This document shows, piece by piece, positions 43,353-50,995 of a DNA stretch of 64,000 nt (position 1 is the first letter of the stretch; every line of letters starts with the position of its first letter). The stretch lies in the NCBI RefSeq assembly GCF_013376475.1, contig NZ_CP045508.1, forward strand, positions 2,229,501 through 2,293,500. Reading direction: 5' to 3'. Under the pieces are notes generated by a model, which saw only the letters and a list, made by a program, of their open reading frames with translations, did not search any database and was not told where the DNA came from. This stretch comes from Desulfolutivibrio sulfoxidireducens (GTDB lineage Bacteria > Desulfobacterota > Desulfovibrionia > Desulfovibrionales > Desulfovibrionaceae). A program made the translations under genes and the position numbers.

Positions 43353-44618
43353 ATGACCCGCAAGGACCGGACCGAGGGCATCTACAGCCGTCGCGAGGTG
43401 CTCGACGAATCCGAGCGCCGCCAATATTACCAGATCCAGATCAAGGATCTTTTGACCTACGCCTACCGCTATTCCGAGGACGTCAAAAAACGCTTCGACC
43501 GGGCCCAGTTCCAGGTCGGCAAGTTCAAGACTCTCTCGGACCTCAAGCATATCCCCATCCTCAAGAAGAAGGAGCTCATCTTCCTGCAGTCCATGGGACC
43601 GCGCCTGGGCGGCCTCTTGACCAAGGACATGGGCGAACTGCGGCGCATCTTCCTGTCCCCCGGCCCCATCTTCGATCCCGAGGACCGCGAGGACGACTAC
43701 TGGGGATGGACGGAGGGGTTTTACGCCTCGGGGTTCCGCTCCGGCGACCTGGTCCAGGTGACCTTCAACTACCACCTGACCCCGGCCGGCCTGATGTTCG
43801 AAGAGCCCCTGCGCAACTTAGGCTGCGCCGTGGTGCCCGCCGGTCCCGGCAACTCCACCACCCAGCTCGAGATCATGCAGAAGCTGCGGGTCACCGGCTA
43901 TGTGGGCACGCCCTCCTACCTCATGCATCTGGCCCAGAAGGGCGAGGAATCGGGCATCAACCTGCGCAAGGATCTGTATCTGGAGGTGGCCTTCGTCACC
44001 GGCGAGAAATTCTCGGAGAAATTGCGGGCCAACCTGGAAAAGAAATTCGACCTGATCATGCGCCAGGGCTACGGCACGGCCGACGTGGGCTGCGTGGGCT
44101 ACGAATGCTTTCACAAGACCGGCCTGCACATCGCCAACCGGGCCTTCGTGGAGATATGCCATCCCGACACCGGCATCCCGCTCAAGGACGGCGAGGTGGG
44201 CGAGATCGTGGTCACCGCCTTCAACAAGACCTACCCGCTCATCCGACTGGCCACGGGCGATCTGTCCTACATCGAACGCGCCCCCTGCCCCTGCGGCCGG
44301 ACCTCCCCGCGCCTGGGCAACATCGTGGGCCGGGTGGACACCACGGCCCGCATCAAGGGCATGTTCGTCTACCCCCACCAGGTGGAACAGGTCATCACCC
44401 GTTTCGAGGAGATCAAGCGCTGGCAGATCGAGGTCACCAACCCCGGCGGCATCGACGAGATGAACCTGATCATCGAGGCCAGCAACTTCAAGCGCGAGGA
44501 AGACCTGCTGCACAAGTTCCGGGAAAAGATCAAACTGCGCCCGACCCTGACCGTGCTCGTGCCCGGCACCCTGCCCCCGCAGATCCGGCCCATCGAGGAC
44601 AAGCGCAAGTGGGACTAG
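43353..44618 (+). CDS. PaaK-like (phenylacetate-CoA ligase family) protein lacking the canonical P-loop
   Basis: A 421-residue member of the phenylacetate-CoA ligase branch of adenylate-forming enzymes. Recognisable segments are GYGTADVGCVGYEC, GEIVVTAFNKTYPLIRLATGD and the C-terminal GRVDTTARIKGMFVYPHQVE. Where the family has the ATP-binding SSGTTGKPT, this protein reads LSPGPIFDPE near residue 109, so ATP use or chemistry may be altered. Cysteines in APCPCGRTSP are the family's metal-type pair. ATG 43353 has an AGGAG site. Overlaps the ChaN-PDZ gene by 10 nt. Confidence 0.8.
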   Translation: MTRKDRTEGIYSRREVLDESERRQYYQIQIKDLLTYAYRYSEDVKKRFDRAQFQVGKFKTLSDLKHIPILKKKELIFLQSMGPRLGGLLTKDMGELRRIFLSPGPIFDPEDREDDYWGWTEGFYASGFRSGDLVQVTFNYHLTPAGLMFEEPLRNLGCAVVPAGPGNSTTQLEIMQKLRVTGYVGTPSYLMHLAQKGEESGINLRKDLYLEVAFVTGEKFSEKLRANLEKKFDLIMRQGYGTADVGCVGYECFHKTGLHIANRAFVEICHPDTGIPLKDGEVGEIVVTAFNKTYPLIRLATGDLSYIERAPCPCGRTSPRLGNIVGRVDTTARIKGMFVYPHQVEQVITRFEEIKRWQIEVTNPGGIDEMNLIIEASNFKREEDLLHKFREKIKLRPTLTVLVPGTLPPQIRPIEDKRKWD

Positions 44619-45892
44619 GCCGCTTGGTACCGACTTCCGCCCTTTTGGGGCTCCTCCTGATCAGCATGACCATTTTGGCTGGATGCGCGGGCGGGACGGC
44701 CTCCCGCGCGCCCGCGCATCCGGCGTCACCGGCCGAACCGGCCCCTGACGGCGGATTCGCCCGAAACGCCCAGGCCGCCCCCCTTTGCGGACTCCTTGAC
44801 GCCTCGGGCCGGCCCCTGACCGCAAGCGCCCTGGCCACTGCCGCCGCTGCCGCCGACTACATCCTGGTGGGCGAGTCCCACGCCGCCCCCTGCGACCACG
44901 AGGCCCAGGCCGCCATCCTGGAGGCCCTGGTCGCCTCGGGGCTGCGGCCGGCCATCGGGCTTGAAATGGTGGACGTCACCCGCCAGGCGATCCTGTCGGC
45001 CTTCGGCCGGGGCAAACTGGCCGTGGCCGACCTGCCCCGGGCGCTTGAATGGGAAAAGAATTGGGGTTTCGACTTTTCCATGTACGCCCCGGTCTTTGAA
45101 CTGGCCGCACACTCCCATCTCCCGGTCTTCGCCCTGAACCTGCCCTCGCCCCTGGCCCGCACGATCGGAGCCAAGGGAACCGCGGCCCTGACCCCGGCCG
45201 AAAGCGCCCTGGCGCCCGGCGAGATCATCCCCCCCGGGGAAAAGGCCGGCAAGCGCCTGAGCGCGTTTTTCCAGGACCATCAGGCCATGGTCTCCCCCGG
45301 CCGCAGGCCCGTCCACACCACCCCGCCGCCCCCGCCCGGGACCGACTCCCCGAGGCTGGCGGCCTTTTTGACCGTCCAGTCCCTGTGGGACACCCAGATG
45401 GGCTTTGCGGCCGTGGCGGCGCGGGCCGCAAGCTCCCGGCCGATTTTCATCCTGGCCGGTTCCTGGCACGTGGAATACGGCGACGGCATTGCCGCGCGCA
45501 TCCGCCGTCTGGACCCCGAGGCCCGGGTCCTGACGGTCATGCCCTGGCGCGGCGGCAAGGCCCCCGAGTCCGGCCAGGCCGACCTGTATTTCTTCTGTCC
45601 CCAGACCCTGCGCAGCCGCCTGGGATTTTCCCTGGAATCGGACGACCCCGAAGCCGGAAAACCCCTCTCGGTGCTGATCAGCGCCGTGGAACCGGGCTCG
45701 CGGGCCGAGCGGGCCGGACTTTTGGCCGGAGACGCCATTGTGGCCGTGGCCGGGACCCCCCTTTCCTCCCTGTTCGATCTGCACACGGCGGCCATGGAGG
45801 CCGGAAAGGCCAAAAAACCCCTGGCCCTGACCGTGCGCCGGGGAGGGGAGACCCTGGACATCGCCGTGGACCTGCCGGGACGCGCGAAATGA
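44609..45892 (+). CDS. ChaN-like (Tiki/EreA superfamily) lipoprotein fused to a PDZ domain
   Basis: A 427-residue lipoprotein. GTG 44609, inside the previous gene and after GAGG, gives a signal peptide with lipobox ILAGC (Cys26). Residues about 60-310 match the ChaN haem-binding/Tiki fold, with the signature VGESH at 87-91, EMVDVTRQ and the late histidine motif AGSWHVEYG. Residues about 335-427 form a PDZ domain (SAVEPGSRAERAGLLAGDAIVAV in two overlapping parts). ChaN proteins bind haem in iron uptake; the PDZ would bind peptide ends. Function inferred only. Confidence 0.8.
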   Translation: MGLGRLVPTSALLGLLLISMTILAGCAGGTASRAPAHPASPAEPAPDGGFARNAQAAPLCGLLDASGRPLTASALATAAAAADYILVGESHAAPCDHEAQAAILEALVASGLRPAIGLEMVDVTRQAILSAFGRGKLAVADLPRALEWEKNWGFDFSMYAPVFELAAHSHLPVFALNLPSPLARTIGAKGTAALTPAESALAPGEIIPPGEKAGKRLSAFFQDHQAMVSPGRRPVHTTPPPPPGTDSPRLAAFLTVQSLWDTQMGFAAVAARAASSRPIFILAGSWHVEYGDGIAARIRRLDPEARVLTVMPWRGGKAPESGQADLYFFCPQTLRSRLGFSLESDDPEAGKPLSVLISAVEPGSRAERAGLLAGDAIVAVAGTPLSSLFDLHTAAMEAGKAKKPLALTVRRGGETLDIAVDLPGRAK

Positions 45893-45985
45893 GCCGGGCC
45901 GGGACAGGACGGCGGCACGGGACGATGTTTCCCTTCACGGCGGCCCCGATTGCGTCAGGGCGGCGTTATGACGGCGCAGCCGGCC

Positions 45986-46819
45986 ATGCCTGAGCTTCCC
46001 GAGGTGGAGACCATAGCCCGGGGGTTGGCCCCGGGGCTTGTCGGCCGGACCATCGTGGACGCCCGCTTTTTGTGCCCCACGGTGCTGGCGGACTGCCCGT
46101 CCGGGGATATTTTCCGGGCGCAGGCCATCGGCCGGCGCATCGCCGCCGTGCGCCGCCGGGCCAAGCTGCTTCTCGTCGATCTCGATCCGGCCCCGGGCCG
46201 GGTGCGGGCGGCCCATCTGGCCGTGCATCTGAAAATGACCGGACGGCTGTGGATCGGCCGGGCTTTGGACGAGCCGCCCCGGCATGTCCGCCTCATCGTG
46301 CCCCTTGACGACGGGACCGCCCTCTTTTTTCAGGACCAGCGCCGCTTCGGCACCTGCCGCCTGCTGACCGACCTGGCGGCCTGGCCATTTTTCGCCGCGC
46401 TCGGTCCGGAGCCTCTTGAGATGTCCTTCGCCCAGTTCGATGCCCGGCTCGGCCAGAGGAGCGCGCGCATCAAGGCCCTGCTCCTGGACCAGACCGTCAT
46501 CGCCGGGATCGGCAACATCTACGCCGACGAGTCCCTTTTTCTGGCCGGGATACGGCCCGACGCCAAGGCCCGCGACATCTCCCCCGCCCGGCGCGAAAAA
46601 CTCCTGGCGGTGCTGCGTGCGACCCTGGTCCGGGCCATCGAGGCCGGCGGCAGCACCATCCGCGACTACCGTACCCCCGAGGGCCTGGAAGGCGGATTCC
46701 AGAACGATTTCCAGGTCTACGGCCGGGGCGGCCAGCCCTGCCCGCGTTGCCGGACGCCCCTGTCCGTGACCAGGGTGGCCGGGCGGACCTCCACGTTTTG
46801 CCCCCGCTGCCAGGGGTGA
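45986..46819 (+). CDS. mutM: Formamidopyrimidine-DNA glycosylase (Fpg/MutM)
   Basis: A 277-residue base-excision repair enzyme removing oxidised purines. The start is fixed by chemistry: Pro2 is the catalytic nucleophile, so MPELPEVETI at ATG 45986 is right, not the in-frame ATGs upstream. It also has the HLKMTGRL loop with Lys, the helix-two-turn-helix GIGNIYADESLFLAGI, and a zinc finger CPRC...CPRC at the end. Confidence 0.96.
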   Translation: MPELPEVETIARGLAPGLVGRTIVDARFLCPTVLADCPSGDIFRAQAIGRRIAAVRRRAKLLLVDLDPAPGRVRAAHLAVHLKMTGRLWIGRALDEPPRHVRLIVPLDDGTALFFQDQRRFGTCRLLTDLAAWPFFAALGPEPLEMSFAQFDARLGQRSARIKALLLDQTVIAGIGNIYADESLFLAGIRPDAKARDISPARREKLLAVLRATLVRAIEAGGSTIRDYRTPEGLEGGFQNDFQVYGRGGQPCPRCRTPLSVTRVAGRTSTFCPRCQG

Positions 46820-46880
46820 CTTGCAAGCCCCGGGGCGCTACCATGCGCCCCCGGCCGGGCCGCGTCCCGCCGCCACCCCT

Positions 46881-48428
46881 ATGAACGAACACGCCAGAAA
46901 AATCGCCAAGGACGTCTCCATCGTCGGCGGGGCCACCCTGGCCAGCCGCATCCTGGGCTTTTTCCGGGACGTGATCCTGGCCTACGTGCTTGGCGCGGGC
47001 ATGTACGCCGACGCCTTCTACGTGGCCTACCGCCTGCCCAACACGCTACGCCGGCTTTTCGCCGAGGGCTCCATGACCATGGCCTTCGTGCCCGTTTTTT
47101 CCCGGCTTCGCGAGTCCGATGGAGACCAGGCCGCCTTTTCCATGGCCCGCTCGGCCATGGTCTGGCTGCTGCTCATTCTTTCGGTCATCACCATGGCCGC
47201 GATTTTTTTCGCCGCGCCCCTGACCCGGCTCATCGCCCCGGGATTCGTCCAAAAGCCCGAGCTGTTCGCCCTGACCGTGGATCTGGTGCGCATCGTCTTT
47301 CCCTACATCATCCAGATCTCGGCCGTGGCCCTGTGCATGGGCGTGCTCAATTCCATGGGCCATTTCCTGGCCCCGGCCCTGGCCACCTCGGAACTGAACA
47401 CGGTGGTCATCCTGGGGGCCGGGGTAGCCTGGATCTTCGGCCTCGACCCCGCCTACACCCTGGCCTGGGCCATCCTTGTCGGCGGGTTCGGGCAGTGGTC
47501 CATGCAGCAACCATGGCTTCGCAAATACGGCTTCCGGTGGCGGGGACCATGGAGGTTCAAGGACCCGGCGGTGATCAAGATGGCCGTGCTCATGATCCCC
47601 ACGGCCTTTGGCGCTGCGGTCTACCAGATAAACATCCTGCTTGGGACCTTTCTGGCCTCGTATCTCCCCGTGGGCAGCGTCTCGTACCTCTATTACGCCG
47701 ACCGGCTGGTGCAGTTCCCCCTGGGCGTCTTCGGGGTGGCCATCGGCACCGTGGCCCTGCCGAGCCTGGCCAAGCTGGCCTCGTCCGGCCGGATGGAGGA
47801 GTACACAAGCACCCTGGCGGCCTCCATCAGGCTGACCCTGTTTGTCAGCCTGCCGTCCACGGCCGGCCTCATCGCCCTGGCCCATCCCATGGTCACGGTG
47901 CTTTTCGGCCGGGGGGCCTTTTCTCCCGAGGCGGCCAAGGCCACGTCCGCGGCGCTTGTGGCCTACAGCCTCGGCCTTCCCGCCTTCGCCTGCGTGCGGC
48001 CGCTTTTCTCCGCCTACTACGCCCTCTCCGACACCAAGACCCCGGCCTGGACGGCGGCCGCCTGCCTTCTGGCCTACGCCGCCACAGGATACGCGCTCAT
48101 GGGACCCATGGGACATGTGGGCCTGGCCCTGGCCGCCTCCGTGTCCTCCTGGCTCAACGTGGCCATCCTCGGGATCGTCCTTCGCAAAAAAACCGGCCCC
48201 TGGATGCCCTTGGACAAGACCCTGGCCGTCAGCACCCTCCTGAGCCTGTGCATCGGACTTGCGGCCTACGCCCTGTCCGGCTATCCCATCCTGTCCCTGG
48301 CCTGCATCGCGCCCCTGGCCGTCATATACATGGCCGTCGCGGCCCTTCTGGGCGTGGAGGAGGCCCGGATGCTGGCCGGATTCGTCGGCCGCCTCGTGCC
48401 CCGGCGCTTCCGGAAAAAACCTTCATAG
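46881..48428 (+). CDS. murJ: Lipid II flippase MurJ
   Basis: A 515-residue MOP-superfamily protein with about 14 membrane helices that moves lipid II across the inner membrane for peptidoglycan synthesis. Family motifs: VGGATLASRILGFFRD at the start, ADAFYVAYRLPNTLRRLFAEG with its essential arginines, and SYLYYADRLVQFPLGVFG. It starts 61 nt after mutM; the TerC gene follows by 13 nt, so the three may be cotranscribed. Confidence 0.94.
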   Translation: MNEHARKIAKDVSIVGGATLASRILGFFRDVILAYVLGAGMYADAFYVAYRLPNTLRRLFAEGSMTMAFVPVFSRLRESDGDQAAFSMARSAMVWLLLILSVITMAAIFFAAPLTRLIAPGFVQKPELFALTVDLVRIVFPYIIQISAVALCMGVLNSMGHFLAPALATSELNTVVILGAGVAWIFGLDPAYTLAWAILVGGFGQWSMQQPWLRKYGFRWRGPWRFKDPAVIKMAVLMIPTAFGAAVYQINILLGTFLASYLPVGSVSYLYYADRLVQFPLGVFGVAIGTVALPSLAKLASSGRMEEYTSTLAASIRLTLFVSLPSTAGLIALAHPMVTVLFGRGAFSPEAAKATSAALVAYSLGLPAFACVRPLFSAYYALSDTKTPAWTAAACLLAYAATGYALMGPMGHVGLALAASVSSWLNVAILGIVLRKKTGPWMPLDKTLAVSTLLSLCIGLAAYALSGYPILSLACIAPLAVIYMAVAALLGVEEARMLAGFVGRLVPRRFRKKPS

Positions 48429-48441
48429 AGGAATACCCGCC

Positions 48442-49143
48442 GTGTCCCTGTTCGAACTCGCCATCGCCTTTCTGACCCTGGCCGGACTGGAAATCGTCCT
48501 TGGCATCGACAACATCGTCTTTATCGCCATCATCACCAACACCCTGCCCTCGGACATCCAATCCAAGGCCCGAAAGATCGGCCTGCTTCTGGCCATGGGC
48601 ACGCGCATCGCACTGTTATTCGCCATCACCTGGGTCATGCGCCTGACCGCGCCGCTTTTTTCGGTCATGGAACTGACCCTGTCCGGCCGGGACCTGATCC
48701 TTCTGGCCGGAGGGCTGTTCCTCATCGCCAAGTCCACCTTCGAGATCCACGACAAGATCGAATGCAGGCCGCACGAGGAATCCACCCGAAAGGTCCTGAC
48801 CTTCCGTTCGGCCGTGACCCAGATCGCGCTTTTGGACATCATCTTTTCGCTGGATTCGGTGATCACCGCCGTGGGCATGGTGGGACAGATATGGATCATG
48901 GTCTCGGCCGTGGTCGCGGCGGTGGTGGTGATGATGATCTTCGCCGATCCGGTGAGCCATTTCGTGCACCGCCACCCCACCATCCAGATGCTGGCCCTGT
49001 CGTTTCTCATCCTCATCGGGGTCTTTCTGGTGGCCGAGGGCCTTGGGAAACACATCGACCGGGGCTACATCTATTTCGCCATGTTCTTCTCGCTGCTGGT
49101 CGAGGTCCTGAACATGCGCATGCGCAAGGCCCAGTCGTCGTAG
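48442..49143 (+). CDS. TerC family integral membrane protein
   Basis: A 233-residue protein with seven membrane helices. The TerC acidic motifs are present: LEIVLGIDNIVFI in helix 1, and LLDIIFSLDSVITAVGM in a later helix, with Asp residues thought to bind metal ions, along with DPVSHFVHRHP. Members export Mn2+ or help tellurite resistance or metalation of exported enzymes. Start is GTG 48442, after AGAGGAA. Confidence 0.88.
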   Translation: MSLFELAIAFLTLAGLEIVLGIDNIVFIAIITNTLPSDIQSKARKIGLLLAMGTRIALLFAITWVMRLTAPLFSVMELTLSGRDLILLAGGLFLIAKSTFEIHDKIECRPHEESTRKVLTFRSAVTQIALLDIIFSLDSVITAVGMVGQIWIMVSAVVAAVVVMMIFADPVSHFVHRHPTIQMLALSFLILIGVFLVAEGLGKHIDRGYIYFAMFFSLLVEVLNMRMRKAQSS

Positions 49144-49173
49144 CGAGGGATGCCGGGGGAAAGCCTGCGGCGG

Positions 49174-49196
49174 CCAAAGGGGCCATGCCCCTTTGG
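49174..49196. terminator. 10-bp hairpin after terC with GCCTGCGGCGGC lead-in
   Basis: CCAAAGGGGC (49174-49183) pairs with GCCCCTTTGG (49187-49196) around CAT. GCCTGCGGCGG directly before it matches the lead-in of the hairpin at 24750 but for one base. The remaining region to 49381 has no gene. Confidence 0.5.
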
Positions 49197-49381
49197 AAAC
49201 CCCGAGCGGAAAAAAGGAACCTCTTTTCTCGAATTTTCGCGACAGGCCATGCCGCACGGGCCGGGCGACGGGTTTGCGCGCGGGGGGGGGCGGCAGCGTG
49301 ATGCATTGCCGCCGCTTTGCCTCGTCGCAAACCCCGATCCCGGCCGACCGACGCACATGCAAAATGCCTACGGGTCAGGTC

Positions 49382-50233
49382 ATGGACAGCCCCGATCCCA
49401 CCACTGACGCCATACGCCTCGCCCGGGCCATGTTTCCCCGGGGGCTTGCCCAACCCGAGGCCGGCTGGCGTTTTTCCCTGGACGCCCTGCTGTTGGGCTT
49501 TTTCGCTGGACGGCCACAGCCCGGCAGCCGCGTCCTGGACCTTTGCTGCGGCTGCGGTCCGGCCGGGTTTGCCCTGCTTCTGCGGGATGCAGAGGCGGAA
49601 ATGACGCTGACCGGGCTCGACCTGGACCCGGACATGATCCGGGCCGCCCGGGAGAACGCCGCCCGGCTCGGGGTGTCCGAACGGCACGCGGCCCATGTCC
49701 TGGATGTCCGGGAGGTCCGCGCCAGGGCCGGCCGGACGAAAAACACGGCTGCCGGGGCAACGGACGCGCCGCAAGGCGGGGATGGATTTCGCCCCGCCCC
49801 GGAGTCCTTCGGCCAGGTGCTGTGCAACCCTCCCTACCGGGCCGTGGGTTCGGGACGGGCCTGTCCAGGGGAGGGACGAAACCGGGCCAGGTTCGAAACC
49901 CACGGAACCCTGAAGGATTTTGTGGACGCGGCGTCCTTTTTTCTGGCCAACAAGGGCCTGGCCGCGTTCGTCTATCCCGCCGTGAGACTCGCCGCGTTGT
50001 TCGCCTGTCTCACGGCCCGTCGTCTCGAACCCAAACGGCTTTTGCCCGTGCATTCCCACCGTGAAAGGCCCGCCCGGCTCGTCTTGGTGGAGGCGATAAA
50101 AAACGGCGGCCCCGGGCTTGCCCTGGAACCGCCGCTTGTCCTGTACGGGGAAGGGAAGGACGCGGGATCGCCCCGGCCGCGCATGACCGCCCAGGCCCTG
50201 GCCTTCTGCCCCTTCCTGGCGGCCAACGCCTGA
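49382..50233 (+). CDS. TrmN6/YfiC-like N6-adenine methyltransferase
   Basis: A 283-residue class I SAM methyltransferase. The SAM loop is VLDLCCGCGPAGFALLL near residue 45, followed by GLDLDPDMIRAARENAARLG, and the catalytic NPPY motif (NPPYRAVGSGR) typical of N6-adenine enzymes that modify A37 of tRNA-Val (TrmN6). Other RNA targets are possible. The start may be ATG 49382 or ATG 49364; neither has a strong ribosome site. Confidence 0.8.
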   Translation: MDSPDPTTDAIRLARAMFPRGLAQPEAGWRFSLDALLLGFFAGRPQPGSRVLDLCCGCGPAGFALLLRDAEAEMTLTGLDLDPDMIRAARENAARLGVSERHAAHVLDVREVRARAGRTKNTAAGATDAPQGGDGFRPAPESFGQVLCNPPYRAVGSGRACPGEGRNRARFETHGTLKDFVDAASFFLANKGLAAFVYPAVRLAALFACLTARRLEPKRLLPVHSHRERPARLVLVEAIKNGGPGLALEPPLVLYGEGKDAGSPRPRMTAQALAFCPFLAANA

Positions 50234-50313
50234 TATTGTCTTGCACACCGCCCCTCGGACATGGCGGTCCGAGACCCCGCACGCGCCAAAATGGTGTCTC
50301 CTCGCCCATCCCG

Positions 50314-50550
50314 CTATCGTCCCATGGGAAACAGCACCTCGGGACGCGGTTCGGGATATTCCATGCCCGCCTCCAGGGAGGACCGCCGCATGGCCGCACC
50401 GGCCTCGGCGATCCGGGCCAATTCGCTGCGATACGCGGTTGCGGCCTGGGCCGTGCCGCCATCCGTGTCCTCCACCTGTGAGGAAAAATGCGGCGGGCAG
50501 GCCGCGAAAACCACAACCGCCAGGAGCATGGTCAACAGAAAGCGGCTCAT
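50314..50550 (-). CDS. Small putative lipoprotein
   Basis: A 78-residue protein of unknown function. A hydrophobic signal runs to VFAAC with Cys18, a plausible lipobox. The mature part is hydrophilic, with ARIAEAGAAMRRSSLEAG forming a helix. ATG 50550 has an excellent GGAGGAAAG site, supporting a real gene; the frame upstream of it is not supported. Confidence 0.65.
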   Translation of the reverse strand: MSRFLLTMLLAVVVFAACPPHFSSQVEDTDGGTAQAATAYRSELARIAEAGAAMRRSSLEAGMEYPEPRPEVLFPMGR

Positions 50551-50863
50551 CGTCTTTCCTCCGGGTCTGTTCGGCCTCGCGACGCGCGGCCCATCCGCCT
50601 GTGCGAGTCGCCGTTGCCCGGAAAGAAGCGAGAACCGTGCCGCGACCCAATCAGGACGCAACTTCGATGAAATATTGGAAGAAACGAAGAAGCAGATACG
50701 TCTTCGTCATGGGGCCGGCAATCGAGACCATGCTGGAACGGCATTTTCACGACATATCATGAAACCGGTCTGATTTCGCCCGGGGCATCTGGCTTGAGAG
50801 GAGGTCCCCACTGATCAGACAGCTTGACGACAGAACGCGTTGACCTGGAGGCGAAAGCGTGAC
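50551..50863. other. Intergenic region upstream of sensor kinase
   Basis: 313 bp with no gene that I can support. It carries the minus-strand lipoprotein gene's leader and TTGACG/TTGACC tracts near 50824 and 50840 that could be -35 elements for the plus-strand genes; no convincing -10 was found. Confidence 0.3.
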
Positions 50864-50995
50864 ATGCTTCATTCAAGAGGGGAATTCCCTCCGATCATCC
50901 TGGTTGAGGACGATCCGCCCTGCCTGACATCGCAACCATCAGTTCCGCCGCATCGTGTCTTTTCGTGGGGGATGCATGTGTGTTTCCCGAAGTAA
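50864..50995 (+). pseudogene. Response-regulator-like remnant or small ORF
   Basis: ATG 50864 opens a 43-codon frame. Its residues 9-20, PPIILVEDDPPC, look like strand 1 and the acidic pair of a response-regulator receiver domain; after that the sequence no longer resembles the family and ends at TAA 50993-50995. TGGAGG lies 12 nt upstream. It overlaps the start of the sensor kinase gene by 20 nt. It may be a decayed receiver gene or only chance similarity. Confidence 0.35.
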
